A DNA stretch of 15,071 bases from DAOVQB01 sp023128935. Its GTDB lineage: Bacteria > Eisenbacteria > RBG-16-71-46 > CAIMUX01 > WJJG01. A program made the position numbers and the translations under genes. The notes under the pieces are model-generated. The model worked only from the letters and a program-made list of their open reading frames with translations. It had not been told where the DNA came from and did no database searches. The stretch is taken from the NCBI GenBank assembly GCA_030628905.1, contig DAOVQB010000103.1:1-15071 (forward strand), written 5' to 3'. Shown one piece after another: positions 7,273 through 15,071 of this stretch (positions within the stretch are counted from its first letter, which is position 1; every line of letters begins with the position of its first letter).

Positions 7273-7281
7273 TCGTTGGCA

Positions 7282-8415
7282 GTGCGGATCTTTCTGCTAG
7301 GGTGCATTGCTTTCTTGGCATATGTGTACGTGGGCTATCCGCTTATCTGTTCGCTGCTTGCGGGCGTCTCCCGGCGCCGGATTCGCACGGGCCCAATCAC
7401 GCCAAAGGTCAGCATCCTGATTGCCGCCTACAATGAGGCCATCCATATCTCCGCGACCGTGCGAAACAAGCTCGAATTGGACTATCCTGCAGATCATATA
7501 GAAATCATCGTGATCTCCGATGGCTCGGACGACGGTACCGACGAGGTAGTGGCCGAGATCGCTGCCAGCGAAGACCGAGTTAAGCTGATTCGCCAAGAGC
7601 CTCGAGCCGGCAAGACATCTGCGTTGAACGCCGGGGCGGCGCTGGCTGGCGGTAATATCTTCGTCTTCTCGGATGCCAATTCGCTCTATGCCCCCGATGC
7701 CCTACGAAAGCTTCTTGAGCCTTTTGGTGATCCCGATGTCGGATACGTGACTGGCCAAATGCTCTACAAGTCCCCCGACGGGTCGCTCACCGGAAAGGTG
7801 TGCTCGATCTACATGCGCTATGAAAACGCGCTGCGAGTCCTCGAATCAGCGATCGGATCGGTGGTAGGGGTTGCCGGAGGCATCGATGCCATTCGCGCTG
7901 AGCTCTACACGGCCATGCGCCCTGATCAGCAGCCGGATTTCGTGCTGCCGCTCAGCGTAGTCGAGAGAGGATGGCGCGTGGTCTACGTGCCCGGGGCGAG
8001 GCTTTTTGAGACAAGTCTTGCTGAAACCTCGAGCGAGTTTCGCATGCGTTCGCGCGTGACACTTCGGGCCTGGCATGCTCTGCGCGACAAAGCTGGCCTT
8101 CTGAATCCATTCCGATATGGCCTCTATTCATGGCAGCTGTTTTCCCATAAGTGGTTGCGCTACTTGGCGCACGTATTCCAAGTCGGGGCCTTAGTCAGTA
8201 ACGCCGCCCTGTTAGGCCATGGTCCGATGTGGGATGGCCTATTCGTTCTCCAGGCCATCTTCTATCTTGTCGCCGCCCTCGGTTTCTTGGGTCGGTCGCT
8301 CCCGGCGCCATTGTCGTTTCCATACTACCTATGCCTCCTGAACGCGGCCGCCGGGTGGGCACTGGTGCGGTTCCTACTTGGCCACAAGCAAGTCACTTGG
8401 ACGCCCCGTACCTAG
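7282..8415 (+). CDS. Membrane-anchored GT2-family glycosyltransferase
   Basis: From the GTG at 7282 the product is 377 aa. One N-terminal membrane span (VRIFLLGCIAFLAYVYVGYP) is followed by a GT-A catalytic domain. That domain opens VSILIAAYNEA, with the nucleotide-binding DGSDDGTD, the SDANS segment in the DxD position, and a C-terminal cluster RSRVTLRAW in place of the QxxRW box. Three or so hydrophobic spans close the protein. This is the layout of cellulose-synthase-like and EPS-chain GT2 enzymes, which work at the inner membrane and add sugars from NDP donors. The upstream in-frame extension from 7186 encodes a hydrophilic stretch unlike the family and is not used. The gene follows a divergent gap shared with the GT4 gene. 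It is not overlapped with the operon that starts 520 bp later. Donor and product are unknown. Confidence 0.9.
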   Translation: MRIFLLGCIAFLAYVYVGYPLICSLLAGVSRRRIRTGPITPKVSILIAAYNEAIHISATVRNKLELDYPADHIEIIVISDGSDDGTDEVVAEIAASEDRVKLIRQEPRAGKTSALNAGAALAGGNIFVFSDANSLYAPDALRKLLEPFGDPDVGYVTGQMLYKSPDGSLTGKVCSIYMRYENALRVLESAIGSVVGVAGGIDAIRAELYTAMRPDQQPDFVLPLSVVERGWRVVYVPGARLFETSLAETSSEFRMRSRVTLRAWHALRDKAGLLNPFRYGLYSWQLFSHKWLRYLAHVFQVGALVSNAALLGHGPMWDGLFVLQAIFYLVAALGFLGRSLPAPLSFPYYLCLLNAAAGWALVRFLLGHKQVTWTPRT

Positions 8416-8696
8416 CGGGTGGCCATGTTGGGTGCGAGGCGCGCCCCGGGCCAGCAGGGTGTAACCCAATCCATACAAAACGGCAGTCATCGGCCTAATT
8501 GTTGTCCACTTGTAGCTTACGAGGCTTCTTCTGGTTCATTGATTTGGCGGAGATGAGCCATCTGCCGTCTTTAGCTGCTTTCCTCAAAAAGCAACCACAA
8601 TCCGCACTTAGCAACTTGACTGGCAGGTCCTACCCGGGTAAAATCCCCTTGTGCCTTGTGAGATCATTCGAGAGTTTGAATTGGATGCTTGTTATG

Positions 8697-8751
8697 TTTC
8701 ATGACACCTCGCCTGGGACGTTGACTGATTTTCTGTTCGGGTGTCATGAAA
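8697..8751. repeat. Perfect 12-bp inverted repeat with 31-nt spacer
   Basis: TTTCATGACACC (8697-8708) and GGTGTCATGAAA (8740-8751) are exact reverse complements. They could be paired operator half-sites for a regulator of the downstream operon, the ends of a very small mobile element, or an RNA stem. No T-tract follows and no matching sequence is known to me. Confidence 0.65.
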
Positions 8752-8921
8752 TCACTACGCCAGCGAATTCCGCCGCACGTGGGGCAAACGATGTTGATCC
8801 GGAGACCGATGGGTAGTTGTCGGCATTCTGGCGCGGCAGATTCCACCATTCCAGCCGCGCGACCCGGCATTCTCCTCATTGGCTCCCGTCCAACCCAAGA
8901 ACAACCGGCGGGCTTGAGCAA

Positions 8922-8927
8922 GGGGAG
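8922..8927 (+). promoter_or_regulatory. Shine-Dalgarno sequence that sets the start of the membrane-protein gene
   Basis: GGGGAG lies 9 nt before the GTG at 8937. The frame stays open upstream to 8817, but the extra 40 residues are polar and low in conserved features, and the ribosome site favours 8937. Confidence 0.6.
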
Positions 8928-8936
8928 AAACCTCTA

Positions 8937-9773
8937 GTGAATCCACTTCGATCCATAAGCGTGGCGGCATGGGCTTGGCGCAGCACAGTTGCATTTGTTC
9001 TGCGGCCGACAATCTGGCTGCCCTTCGTGATCGTGGCAGGCGTTCAGGGCTTGGCGCTGCTCTTTCTGATGGGTTTCCACCAGAATGCGCTCCTGCCCAT
9101 CGGTCTGCCTATCGTCAAACTTCTCGGGGGGGAGCAGGCCACGCATTACCCGGTTTTCTTCTTCGCCCTTCCCACAATGTTCTTCAGAGCGAATCTCGTG
9201 ATCAGCACGCTCCTGGCTTCCGTGACTGGTGGGGCAGCGACGCTACTCTTCGCGCGGGCGTTTGGGTTCAATGATGCTCGCGGAGCATGGGGACGGGCCC
9301 TGAGATGTGCGCCGGCCCTCATTGTCCTGACCCTATTGGTCGTGGCGATCCTCTTTGGGATTGCGGCTCTCGCCAGAATGATCCCCCAGGAAGTGGCCCA
9401 GCAGAGTTTCGCGGCGCGTTGGGGGGTCCGGGGCGGCACCATGCTCCTTTTTGTGCTCGTTCAGAGCTTCATGGCCTACAGCACCGCCTGGATTGTGCTC
9501 ATGGGCCACAAAATCTGGCCGGCCATCCGGGATTCGGTGCGCGTTACCTCACGCACCTTTCTTCCCACGCTGATTGCCGTCGGGATTCCGGCGGTTTTGC
9601 TCTTCCCCTTCTCCTACGTGACGGGTCGTCTCGACCTCATTGTCGGCAAGTTGAGGCCTGAGGTTCTGGCGGGCATCCTTGGAGGGCAGATTCTCGTGCA
9701 GTTTTTGATTACGTTCTTCTTAGTCGGTGCCATCACGCGGCTGTTCATTTGGCGGATGGAGGCGGCACGATGA
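8937..9773 (+). CDS. Polytopic inner-membrane protein of unknown function
   Basis: The 278-aa product has about six hydrophobic spans. The first is near residues 24-46 (TIWLPFVIVAGVQGLALLF), others follow an IVKLLGG loop, and the last pair is around IPAVLLFPFSYV and ILVQFLITFFLVGAITRLF. It has no catalytic motif that I recognise and no signal peptide. The spacing resembles general integral-membrane domains of transport or scaffold proteins rather than a known enzyme. It is first in the operon, and its TGA overlaps the ATG of the lipoprotein gene (ATGA, 9770-9773), so the two are translationally coupled. Position suggests a shared envelope function with the lipoprotein and the PrsK-like kinase, such as secretion or sensing. 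That role is inference. Confidence 0.8.
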   Translation: MNPLRSISVAAWAWRSTVAFVLRPTIWLPFVIVAGVQGLALLFLMGFHQNALLPIGLPIVKLLGGEQATHYPVFFFALPTMFFRANLVISTLLASVTGGAATLLFARAFGFNDARGAWGRALRCAPALIVLTLLVVAILFGIAALARMIPQEVAQQSFAARWGVRGGTMLLFVLVQSFMAYSTAWIVLMGHKIWPAIRDSVRVTSRTFLPTLIAVGIPAVLLFPFSYVTGRLDLIVGKLRPEVLAGILGGQILVQFLITFFLVGAITRLFIWRMEAAR

Positions 9774-11281
9774 TGCGGAAACTGCTATTTGGGATCCTAT
9801 TCCTCCTGGCGTCTTCCTGTTCGAGTGACCGCCACGTGGGCGAGCGCTACCGGGCTGAGCGCGACCTCTGGCAGGCTGATTGGGAATACCGCAACCTTTC
9901 CATCCGCCCGCAGGATGTCGGTGAAGAGCAGTGGAACGCGCTTGCGGCCCGGTATGAGGCGATCGCCCAGAAATACGCCGGTGATGCGGCGGCTGATCAG
10001 AGTGCGGTGCGAGAGGAGACCCGCACCATCGCCGCGCGGGCCCTCTTCACCGCGGCGCGTGTGCATGGCACTCTGCGCGACTCTATCCGTGTGGAGCAGA
10101 TCTTCGAAGAGATGGCCGGGGACTACGCAGATCTGTCCTCGGTAGCGGCTGAAGTCGCCATGGCCCGCGGAAGGATTGCCGAGAGCAAGGGCAAGCTGGG
10201 ACAGGCGGCCGATTTCTACCAGTCGATTATCGAGCGCATCGATCCGGATCCTGCCGGGGCGGGTGTGGCCGGTGCGGTCATGGATCTACCGCTGCGAATC
10301 GCTCGTCTCCGCTCTCAAGGTGGCTCTCCCGATGCCGCCGCGACGCACTATCAGGCGGCACGCTCGTACTACAAGCGCCTGGTTGGTGAGCATGCCGGCG
10401 ATCTGGTGCAAATTGATGCCCAGGCGCATCTGGCCGAGGTGGCTGCTGATCTAGGTGATTGGCTGGAGGCGGTGCAGGCTCTGCGGGGCCTGGAGACTCA
10501 GCTTCTGGAAATGGACGAGGCCCCACGCGACCCTTGCGAGGTGCGGCTGGCGATCTCCGGCATCCAGGCTAGAACCGGGGCGGATCGCGAGTCCGCGCGG
10601 ATGACACTGACTTCACTGCTGGAAGACTACCCCGACTGCAAACTGGTTCCTCAGGCCCTCCTGGCGCTGGCCGGGAATGCCGACCAGCGTGACCAGGTTG
10701 ACGAAGCCCTCGGATACCTTGATCGCATCACGGACGAACACAAAGAGAGCACGGAAATCGCCTCCCGGGCGCTTCTGGTGCGGGGCGCGCTCCTTGAGCG
10801 CCGTGAGCGCTGGGCCGAAGCCCTCGAGGCCTTCCGGACCATCCCGGTCGAGTACCCCATTAGCGAGGCCGCGCTTCTGGCTCCACTGGAGATTGCCAAG
10901 CATTACAACCGAGTGAGTGACGAAGAGGCCACGGCCGATGCGCTCAGCCAGGCCGCGCGCTCCTATCGCGACTTCATCGGCCGTTACCCGCCCGGGCCGT
11001 CGACGATCTTTGCCCGCGAACGCCTGGTTCAGGTCTTGGCGCTTCAGGCGGATTTCGACTCGGCGGTCACGGAAATGCTGAGCCTGGGAGATGATCTGGT
11101 TGGCACACAGAAAGGAGCCTCCCTGCTTCTGGCCGCGGCACGGATGGCCTATGCCGACCTGGCAGATACCGCTCGGGCGGCAACCATCCTCGATCACGTC
11201 GGCGAGCTCTATGCCCAGGCCGACATTGGGAATTGGGCATCCGGTGAGGCTGCGCGCCTCCGGGAAAGCATGACTCGATGA
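9770..11281 (+). CDS. TPR-like outer-membrane lipoprotein
   Basis: The 503-aa product starts MMRKLLFGILFLLASSC, a short charged tail, a hydrophobic core and a lipobox-type LASSC, so Cys-17 is the probable lipidation site. Ser at +2 favours the outer membrane. The mature part is almost wholly alpha-helical, with repeated helix pairs rich in Ala, Tyr, Arg and Leu (for example ADFYQSII, EALEAFRTIPVEYP and FARERLVQVLALQADFDSAV), which is typical of TPR/Sel1-like scaffolds. TPR lipoproteins commonly organise EPS export machines or secretion complexes by binding partner proteins. Start codons at 9770 and 9773 are tandem ATGs; I use the first because it overlaps the previous stop. Its own TGA overlaps the next ATG (11278-11281). 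The exact partner is unknown. Confidence 0.8.
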   Translation: MMRKLLFGILFLLASSCSSDRHVGERYRAERDLWQADWEYRNLSIRPQDVGEEQWNALAARYEAIAQKYAGDAAADQSAVREETRTIAARALFTAARVHGTLRDSIRVEQIFEEMAGDYADLSSVAAEVAMARGRIAESKGKLGQAADFYQSIIERIDPDPAGAGVAGAVMDLPLRIARLRSQGGSPDAAATHYQAARSYYKRLVGEHAGDLVQIDAQAHLAEVAADLGDWLEAVQALRGLETQLLEMDEAPRDPCEVRLAISGIQARTGADRESARMTLTSLLEDYPDCKLVPQALLALAGNADQRDQVDEALGYLDRITDEHKESTEIASRALLVRGALLERRERWAEALEAFRTIPVEYPISEAALLAPLEIAKHYNRVSDEEATADALSQAARSYRDFIGRYPPGPSTIFARERLVQVLALQADFDSAVTEMLSLGDDLVGTQKGASLLLAAARMAYADLADTARAATILDHVGELYAQADIGNWASGEAARLRESMTR

Positions 11282-13449
11282 ATCTTCGGGAAGCCGTCAT
11301 CGCCATCGCCATCCTGTCCACGCTGGCCCCCGTGGTCGCGGCGTGCATGCATGGGCGTTCCCGGCGCACCGTGATGATGGCAACCCTCCTGACCGCAGGT
11401 TCCGTTTCGCTTTACCTCGCGCTGCTGTGGGGGCTTGTTGCGGCGGGCTCGAACGAGCCGGCCGGCTTCTGGGTCCGCGGGCTTGTGGCTTCCGCGGTCT
11501 TGATCCTTTGGTCCGGGTACCTCCTGTCCTTGTGTTTCGGTGGCGATAACCCCGGGGCATCTATCCGGGCTTCCTGGCGCACGCTGGTTTTCCTGGGCAT
11601 CGCCGGGGTCACCTTCCTCAGTTTCCTTGGCCATGGGGCCTTTGTTACGGGTTTCGACGCCGCGGGAGGGCGGGGGACGATCTATCTGGGATATCTGGGG
11701 AAAGCCTACCTCAGCTACTTACTCATCGGCATCGTACTGGTCGGCTACAACCTCGAGAAAACCTACCGCGTCTCTTCCCATGAGGTGCGCGTCCGCATGC
11801 GCCTGCCTCTCCTTGGCATCTTTGCCCTCCTGGGTTTCTTCACCTTCATCCTGGCTACGGGTATGCTGTATTCGTCCCTGGGGCTGGGAAAGCTGATCGC
11901 CTCGGGCTTGCCGATTGCCATTGCCAGTCTCGCGCTTGCCTACGGGTACGTGCGGGGCTCCATTCTGGACGTGCGAGCCCCGGTGTCGCGGAATGTGGTC
12001 TATTCCTCATTTACCGCTCTGGCTGCCGGTTTGCTGGTCCTTTCCATTGGCGTGGCGGCTCAGGTGGCCACACTGACCGACTGGTCCCCGGATGAAATCC
12101 TGGTGATCTCCTTTGGGTTCCTGGCGGTGCTGCTTGGCGTCTTGCTGCTCTTCTCGAATCGCTTCAAGCGGAGAATCCGCCGCTACATCGATCGCAATTT
12201 CTATGTCAACCGATATGACTACCGGACGCAGTGGAGCCGTCTCACCGAGGTACTCGAGAATGCCCACGATCGCGATAGCGTCCTCGACCGGCTGGAGGTC
12301 TTCCTTGGCGATGTGTTCGCTGCCGACGACCTTACCCTCGCCCTGCGGAGCGCAGCCACGCGTGACATCCGGGTCGTTCGCGGCAAGGCTGGGACCGACG
12401 ATCATGTGCCTCTCGAACTGGATTCACCTCTGGCGGACCGGCTGCTCCTCGAGCGCAAGGCGCTCCTCTTGGATCGCAAGACGCACGACTTCACCTATAT
12501 ACCGATCTACGCTGAGAACCGCGGATGGCTGGATGCGACGGCGAGTCAGATCATATCCCCGCTCTTAGATGGTGAGGATTTGGTGGGAACCGTTGGCCTT
12601 GCAAGGCGGGATCGAGAGGATCCCTTCACCTTCGAGGACGTTGCGCTCCTAGACAGCATGTCCGCGCACCTAGCCGCTGCGCTGCGTTCCCTGCGCCTCT
12701 CTGAGGAGCTGGCCGAGTCACGGGAAGCCGAGCTCATCTCCCAGTGGGCCAGCATGATCTTGCATGACCTGAAGAACTACCTGTCCCCCTTGCGCATGGC
12801 GACAGAGAATATGCTGGAGTACCATGACAATCCTGAGGCGATTGCTATATGCGCCCGAGACATCGGCCGGGTCACCGGCCGCATGGAAGAACTCGTGCAT
12901 CGTCTCTCGGAGCTGCGGGAGCATCCCGAACTGGGCATGCGCGCGGTCTGCGCGAACGAAATCGTGCGCGACACCCTCTCTGCCATGCAGACTGTCAAGC
13001 GGAACCGGGTCAAGATCAACCTCGAACTCAAGGCCGAACAGCCTATTCTTGGTGACCGGGCCATGCTGCGCCGCGTGATGGAGAATCTCATCACCAATGG
13101 CATCGAGGCCATGGACGGTGCCGGGACATTGTCAATCAGCACCGCTGACTACCAGAGCAATGGCAAACCCAAAGTGCGTATCCGCGTCGCAGACACCGGC
13201 TGCGGGATGCCGGAGGACTTCCTGCGGGACAAGCTCTTCCGTCCATTCGCGACGACCAAGAAGAGGGGCCTCGGCATAGGGCTCTATCAGTGCCGCTCGA
13301 TCATTCAAACTCACGGCGGGGAACTGACCGTCGAGAGCCGCCGGGGTGAGGGCTCCACGTTCCAGATTACGCTTAGCACGGCCCCGCCCGGGCAGAAGTC
13401 CGTGGCCGCTCTTGCGGCCCAGTCCAAGGCCGACAAGGTGGCGACATGA
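11278..13449 (+). CDS. prsK: PrsK-like membrane sensor histidine kinase (EPS/PEP-CTERM type)
   Basis: The 723-aa product opens with eight or nine membrane spans up to about residue 295, then has a GAF-like domain (about 305-460) and a kinase core. The phosphoacceptor box is MILHDLKNYLSP with His-496. The ATP-binding domain has the N-box ENLITNGIEA (Asn-607), DTGCGMP (Asp-639), FATTKKRGLGIGL and a final GEGSTFQI. This order matches PrsK, the histidine kinase of exosortase/PEP-CTERM EPS loci, slightly longer than usual. The HDLKN box is intact, so autophosphorylation is expected. It should phosphorylate the regulator encoded by the next, overlapping gene (ATGA, 13446-13449). The input signal is unknown; its coupling with a lipoprotein and a polytopic protein suggests envelope sensing. 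The family name comes from domain order, not a search. Confidence 0.85.
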   Translation: MNLREAVIAIAILSTLAPVVAACMHGRSRRTVMMATLLTAGSVSLYLALLWGLVAAGSNEPAGFWVRGLVASAVLILWSGYLLSLCFGGDNPGASIRASWRTLVFLGIAGVTFLSFLGHGAFVTGFDAAGGRGTIYLGYLGKAYLSYLLIGIVLVGYNLEKTYRVSSHEVRVRMRLPLLGIFALLGFFTFILATGMLYSSLGLGKLIASGLPIAIASLALAYGYVRGSILDVRAPVSRNVVYSSFTALAAGLLVLSIGVAAQVATLTDWSPDEILVISFGFLAVLLGVLLLFSNRFKRRIRRYIDRNFYVNRYDYRTQWSRLTEVLENAHDRDSVLDRLEVFLGDVFAADDLTLALRSAATRDIRVVRGKAGTDDHVPLELDSPLADRLLLERKALLLDRKTHDFTYIPIYAENRGWLDATASQIISPLLDGEDLVGTVGLARRDREDPFTFEDVALLDSMSAHLAAALRSLRLSEELAESREAELISQWASMILHDLKNYLSPLRMATENMLEYHDNPEAIAICARDIGRVTGRMEELVHRLSELREHPELGMRAVCANEIVRDTLSAMQTVKRNRVKINLELKAEQPILGDRAMLRRVMENLITNGIEAMDGAGTLSISTADYQSNGKPKVRIRVADTGCGMPEDFLRDKLFRPFATTKKRGLGIGLYQCRSIIQTHGGELTVESRRGEGSTFQITLSTAPPGQKSVAALAAQSKADKVAT

Positions 13450-14852
13450 GCATGCTCACCACTGAAGGCGTTCAGATGGCGAAACTCCTAATTGTGGACG
13501 ATGACCCTGAGATTCTCAGCCAGCTAGGTCTGGCCCTGGGCAAGGAGTACAGTGTTCAGACTGCGGATACTGTCGAGGCGGCCTGGGAAGCAATTCAGGC
13601 CGAACATCCGGATCTGATCACATTGGATCTGGCGCTGGATGGATCCAACCCCGAGACGGGGTTTTCTCTGCTGGAGAGGTGCCTCGCATTCGACCCGCTC
13701 ATAAAGGTCGTCTTGATCACTGGAAACGACAATCAGATCAATGCCCTGCGCGCCATTGAGCAAGGCGCGGCGGATTTCTTCGGCAAGCCGGTCGATATCC
13801 ATGAGCTGCGCGTTCTTCTGCGCCGGGTGCTCTCGCTAGGCCGGCTCGAACGCCGCAATGCTGAGCTTCTCAGGGAACTCGGCGAAGAGCGCCGGCTCGG
13901 CTCCCTGGTCGGGCAGAGTTCCGTCATGAGAGCGCTTTTCAAGAGGATCGAGCGAGTGGCGTCAGTCGACATTGCGGTCCTTATCCTTGGCGACAGCGGA
14001 ACGGGAAAGGAGCTTGTCGCGAAGGAAATCCGCCGCCTGAGCTCCAGAGCCACTAAGCCCTTCGTCAGCATCAACTGCGGCGCGATCCCGGACAATCTGC
14101 TCGAGAGTGAGCTTTTTGGCCACGAGAAAGGGGCCTTTACGGGAGCCCACATCTCCCGGGTAGGCCGTCTCGAAATGGCCCAGGGCGGCATCGTGTTCCT
14201 CGATGAGATCGGCGAGCTGCCGGTATCGCTTCAGGTCAAGCTGCTGCGCTTCCTCCAGGAGCATGAGATCGAGCGGGTGGGCGGGCGGAGCATTATCGAC
14301 CTCGATGTTCGGGTCATTGCCGCGACGAGCAAGGACCTCGAGGACGAGATACAGAAAGGACGCTTCCGCCAGGACCTCTACTACCGGCTTGCAGTTGTGA
14401 ACCTCAATCTTCCCCCCCTCAGTGAGCGGGGAGTGGACATTCTGTTTCTCGCCCAGTACTTCCTCGATCGTTTCCGCAACGAATTCGACCGCGGACGTCT
14501 TTCCTTCACTCCCAAGGCCAGACGGGCTCTGCAGCAATACGAGTGGCCGGGCAACGTGCGCGAGCTCGAGCACCGCGTTCAGAAGGGCGTCCTCATGTCC
14601 AGCGGTAGACTGATCGACGTGGCGGATCTCGAGCTGGATGAAGCCACCGAGCCCCGCCGGATCTCGATCAGGGAAGCGCGCGAGGAGGCGGACCGCAATG
14701 CCATTCAGGAGGCGCTGCGCCTGACTGGAGGAAACATCTCGATGGCGTCTAAGGCGCTCAGGATCTCCCGGCCCAGTCTACATGTCCTTTTGAACAAGCT
14801 GCATATCAACGCCCAGGACTACAAGTTGGGCAAGACGCAGGAGACGGAGTGA
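13446..14852 (+). CDS. prsR: PrsR-like sigma-54-dependent response regulator
   Basis: The 468-aa product has three domains. The receiver has the acidic pocket DDD at 18-20, phosphoacceptor Asp-61 in TLDLALDG, and a switch Thr/Lys pair in LITG and GKPVD. The AAA+ domain has Walker A GDSGTGKE (182-189), the sigma-54-contacting GAFTGA (229-234) and Walker B IVFLDE (Asp-253, Glu-254). A Fis-type helix-turn-helix lies near 430-451 (NISMASKALRISRPSL). This is the build of NtrC-class activators, and with the adjacent kinase it fits PrsR. Phosphorylation should drive ATP-dependent open-complex formation at sigma-54 promoters. The ATG at 13446 overlaps the kinase stop; the later in-frame ATG at 13476 would also give a full receiver. 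No sigma-54 promoter was found in the window, so its targets are probably elsewhere. Confidence 0.92.
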   Translation: MSMLTTEGVQMAKLLIVDDDPEILSQLGLALGKEYSVQTADTVEAAWEAIQAEHPDLITLDLALDGSNPETGFSLLERCLAFDPLIKVVLITGNDNQINALRAIEQGAADFFGKPVDIHELRVLLRRVLSLGRLERRNAELLRELGEERRLGSLVGQSSVMRALFKRIERVASVDIAVLILGDSGTGKELVAKEIRRLSSRATKPFVSINCGAIPDNLLESELFGHEKGAFTGAHISRVGRLEMAQGGIVFLDEIGELPVSLQVKLLRFLQEHEIERVGGRSIIDLDVRVIAATSKDLEDEIQKGRFRQDLYYRLAVVNLNLPPLSERGVDILFLAQYFLDRFRNEFDRGRLSFTPKARRALQQYEWPGNVRELEHRVQKGVLMSSGRLIDVADLELDEATEPRRISIREAREEADRNAIQEALRLTGGNISMASKALRISRPSLHVLLNKLHINAQDYKLGKTQETE

Positions 14853-14854
14853 GC

Positions 14855-15071
14855 GTGAAACCTGTTTGGCTGATTGTGCTGCTTACGGCAATGCTGGGAG
14901 CCTGGTCCAGCCTGGCTTTGGCCGAGGAGCCAGAGACTGATCTCCTGTACGCCGATCCGCCCGGAGCATACATGGCGGTCAGGGGACCGGTCTCCGTGTC
15001 GGGGGCGGAGCCCTTGCCCCTGTCCGACCTCCCCCTGGGGGAATACAGCCTCACGACCGATGTGCCGGGCC
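14855..15071 (+). CDS. Secreted protein of unknown function (partial, PEGA-like)
   Basis: Starting at GTG 14855, with GGAG at 14846-14849 five bases upstream, the first 72 codons encode a signal peptide (VKPVWLIVLLTAMLGA, then a Leu/Ala-rich region ending LALA before EE) and a mature region. The mature part reads DPPGAYMAVRG, then GAEPLPLSDLPLGEYSL, which resembles the P-x-G, G-x-x-P-L, L-x-x-G-x-Y pattern of PEGA surface domains. It lies 2 nt past the regulator stop and probably continues the operon. An in-frame GTG at 14849 would add two codons and overlap that stop. The gene runs off the window, so its length and remaining domains are unknown. The PEGA-like call is inferred from a short stretch. 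Confidence 0.75.
   Translation, partial: MKPVWLIVLLTAMLGAWSSLALAEEPETDLLYADPPGAYMAVRGPVSVSGAEPLPLSDLPLGEYSLTTDVPG

Larger units (their letters stand above)
8416..8936. other. Long intergenic region with one clear inverted repeat
   Basis: About 520 bp separate the GT2 gene from the operon start. Open frames on both strands (for example plus 8499-8816 and minus 8664-8921) carry no motif I recognise. The notable structure is the 12-bp inverted repeat at 8697-8751. A 10-bp palindrome TACCCGGGTA lies near 8632-8641. I searched by eye for a sigma-54 -24/-12 element (GG, 10 nt, GC) and found none convincing. This is the expected place for the promoter of the downstream operon. Confidence 0.5.

Noticed and set aside
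7186..7281. Upstream TTG start for the GT2 gene
   Set aside because: The extra 32 residues are hydrophilic and unlike the family, while a Shine-Dalgarno sequence supports the GTG at 7282.
8817..8936. Upstream extension of the membrane-protein gene
   Set aside because: The polar, basic 40-residue extension precedes a good ribosome site for the GTG at 8937.
13962..14573. 203-aa minus-strand open frame
   Set aside because: It is antisense to the AAA+ domain of the regulator; the plus strand carries clear Walker and GAFTGA motifs.
1..15071. CRISPR array, tRNA or rRNA genes
   Set aside because: No regularly spaced repeats or cloverleaf-like and rRNA-conserved sequences were seen by eye.

Overview
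The window is about 15 kb of GC-rich DNA, probably from a Gram-negative bacterium: it encodes a lipobox-bearing lipoprotein, a Wzx-type flippase and a sigma-54-dependent activator. It reads as one flank of an exopolysaccharide (EPS) biosynthesis locus. The kinase/regulator pair at the right resembles PrsK/PrsR, which is known from EPS/exosortase (PEP-CTERM) loci. No exosortase or PEP-CTERM protein lies inside the window, and the phylum cannot be fixed from the sequence.

Left part (1-4256), accessory and partly decayed. The window opens inside an adenylate-forming CapK/PaaK-type gene that ends at 685. A gap with a large inverted repeat follows, then an asparagine-synthase-like gene (940-2823) whose catalytic N-terminal cysteine is absent. 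Next come a short glycosyltransferase-like scrap (about 2855-2926) and a second C-terminal copy of the CapK-like gene (2922-3599). This copy has an in-frame stop and a 21-nt deletion relative to the first. A broken IS200/IS605-type transposase (about 3736-3962) and non-coding DNA with dyads complete this zone.

Middle part (4257-8415), sugar assembly. It holds a Wzx-like flippase on the plus strand, a GT4 glycosyltransferase convergent with it on the minus strand, and a membrane-anchored GT2 glycosyltransferase diverging from the GT4 gene. These would add sugars to a lipid-linked glycan and move it across the inner membrane.

Right part (8937 to the end), a tight operon. A six-span membrane protein, a TPR-like lipoprotein, a PrsK-like membrane histidine kinase and a PrsR-like sigma-54 activator are joined by three successive 4-bp ATGA overlaps. 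A secreted protein starting at 14855 runs off the edge. The likely logic is envelope sensing linked to sigma-54-dependent control of EPS genes. About 520 bp of non-coding DNA with a perfect 12-bp inverted repeat precedes this operon.

No tRNA, rRNA or CRISPR array was seen.
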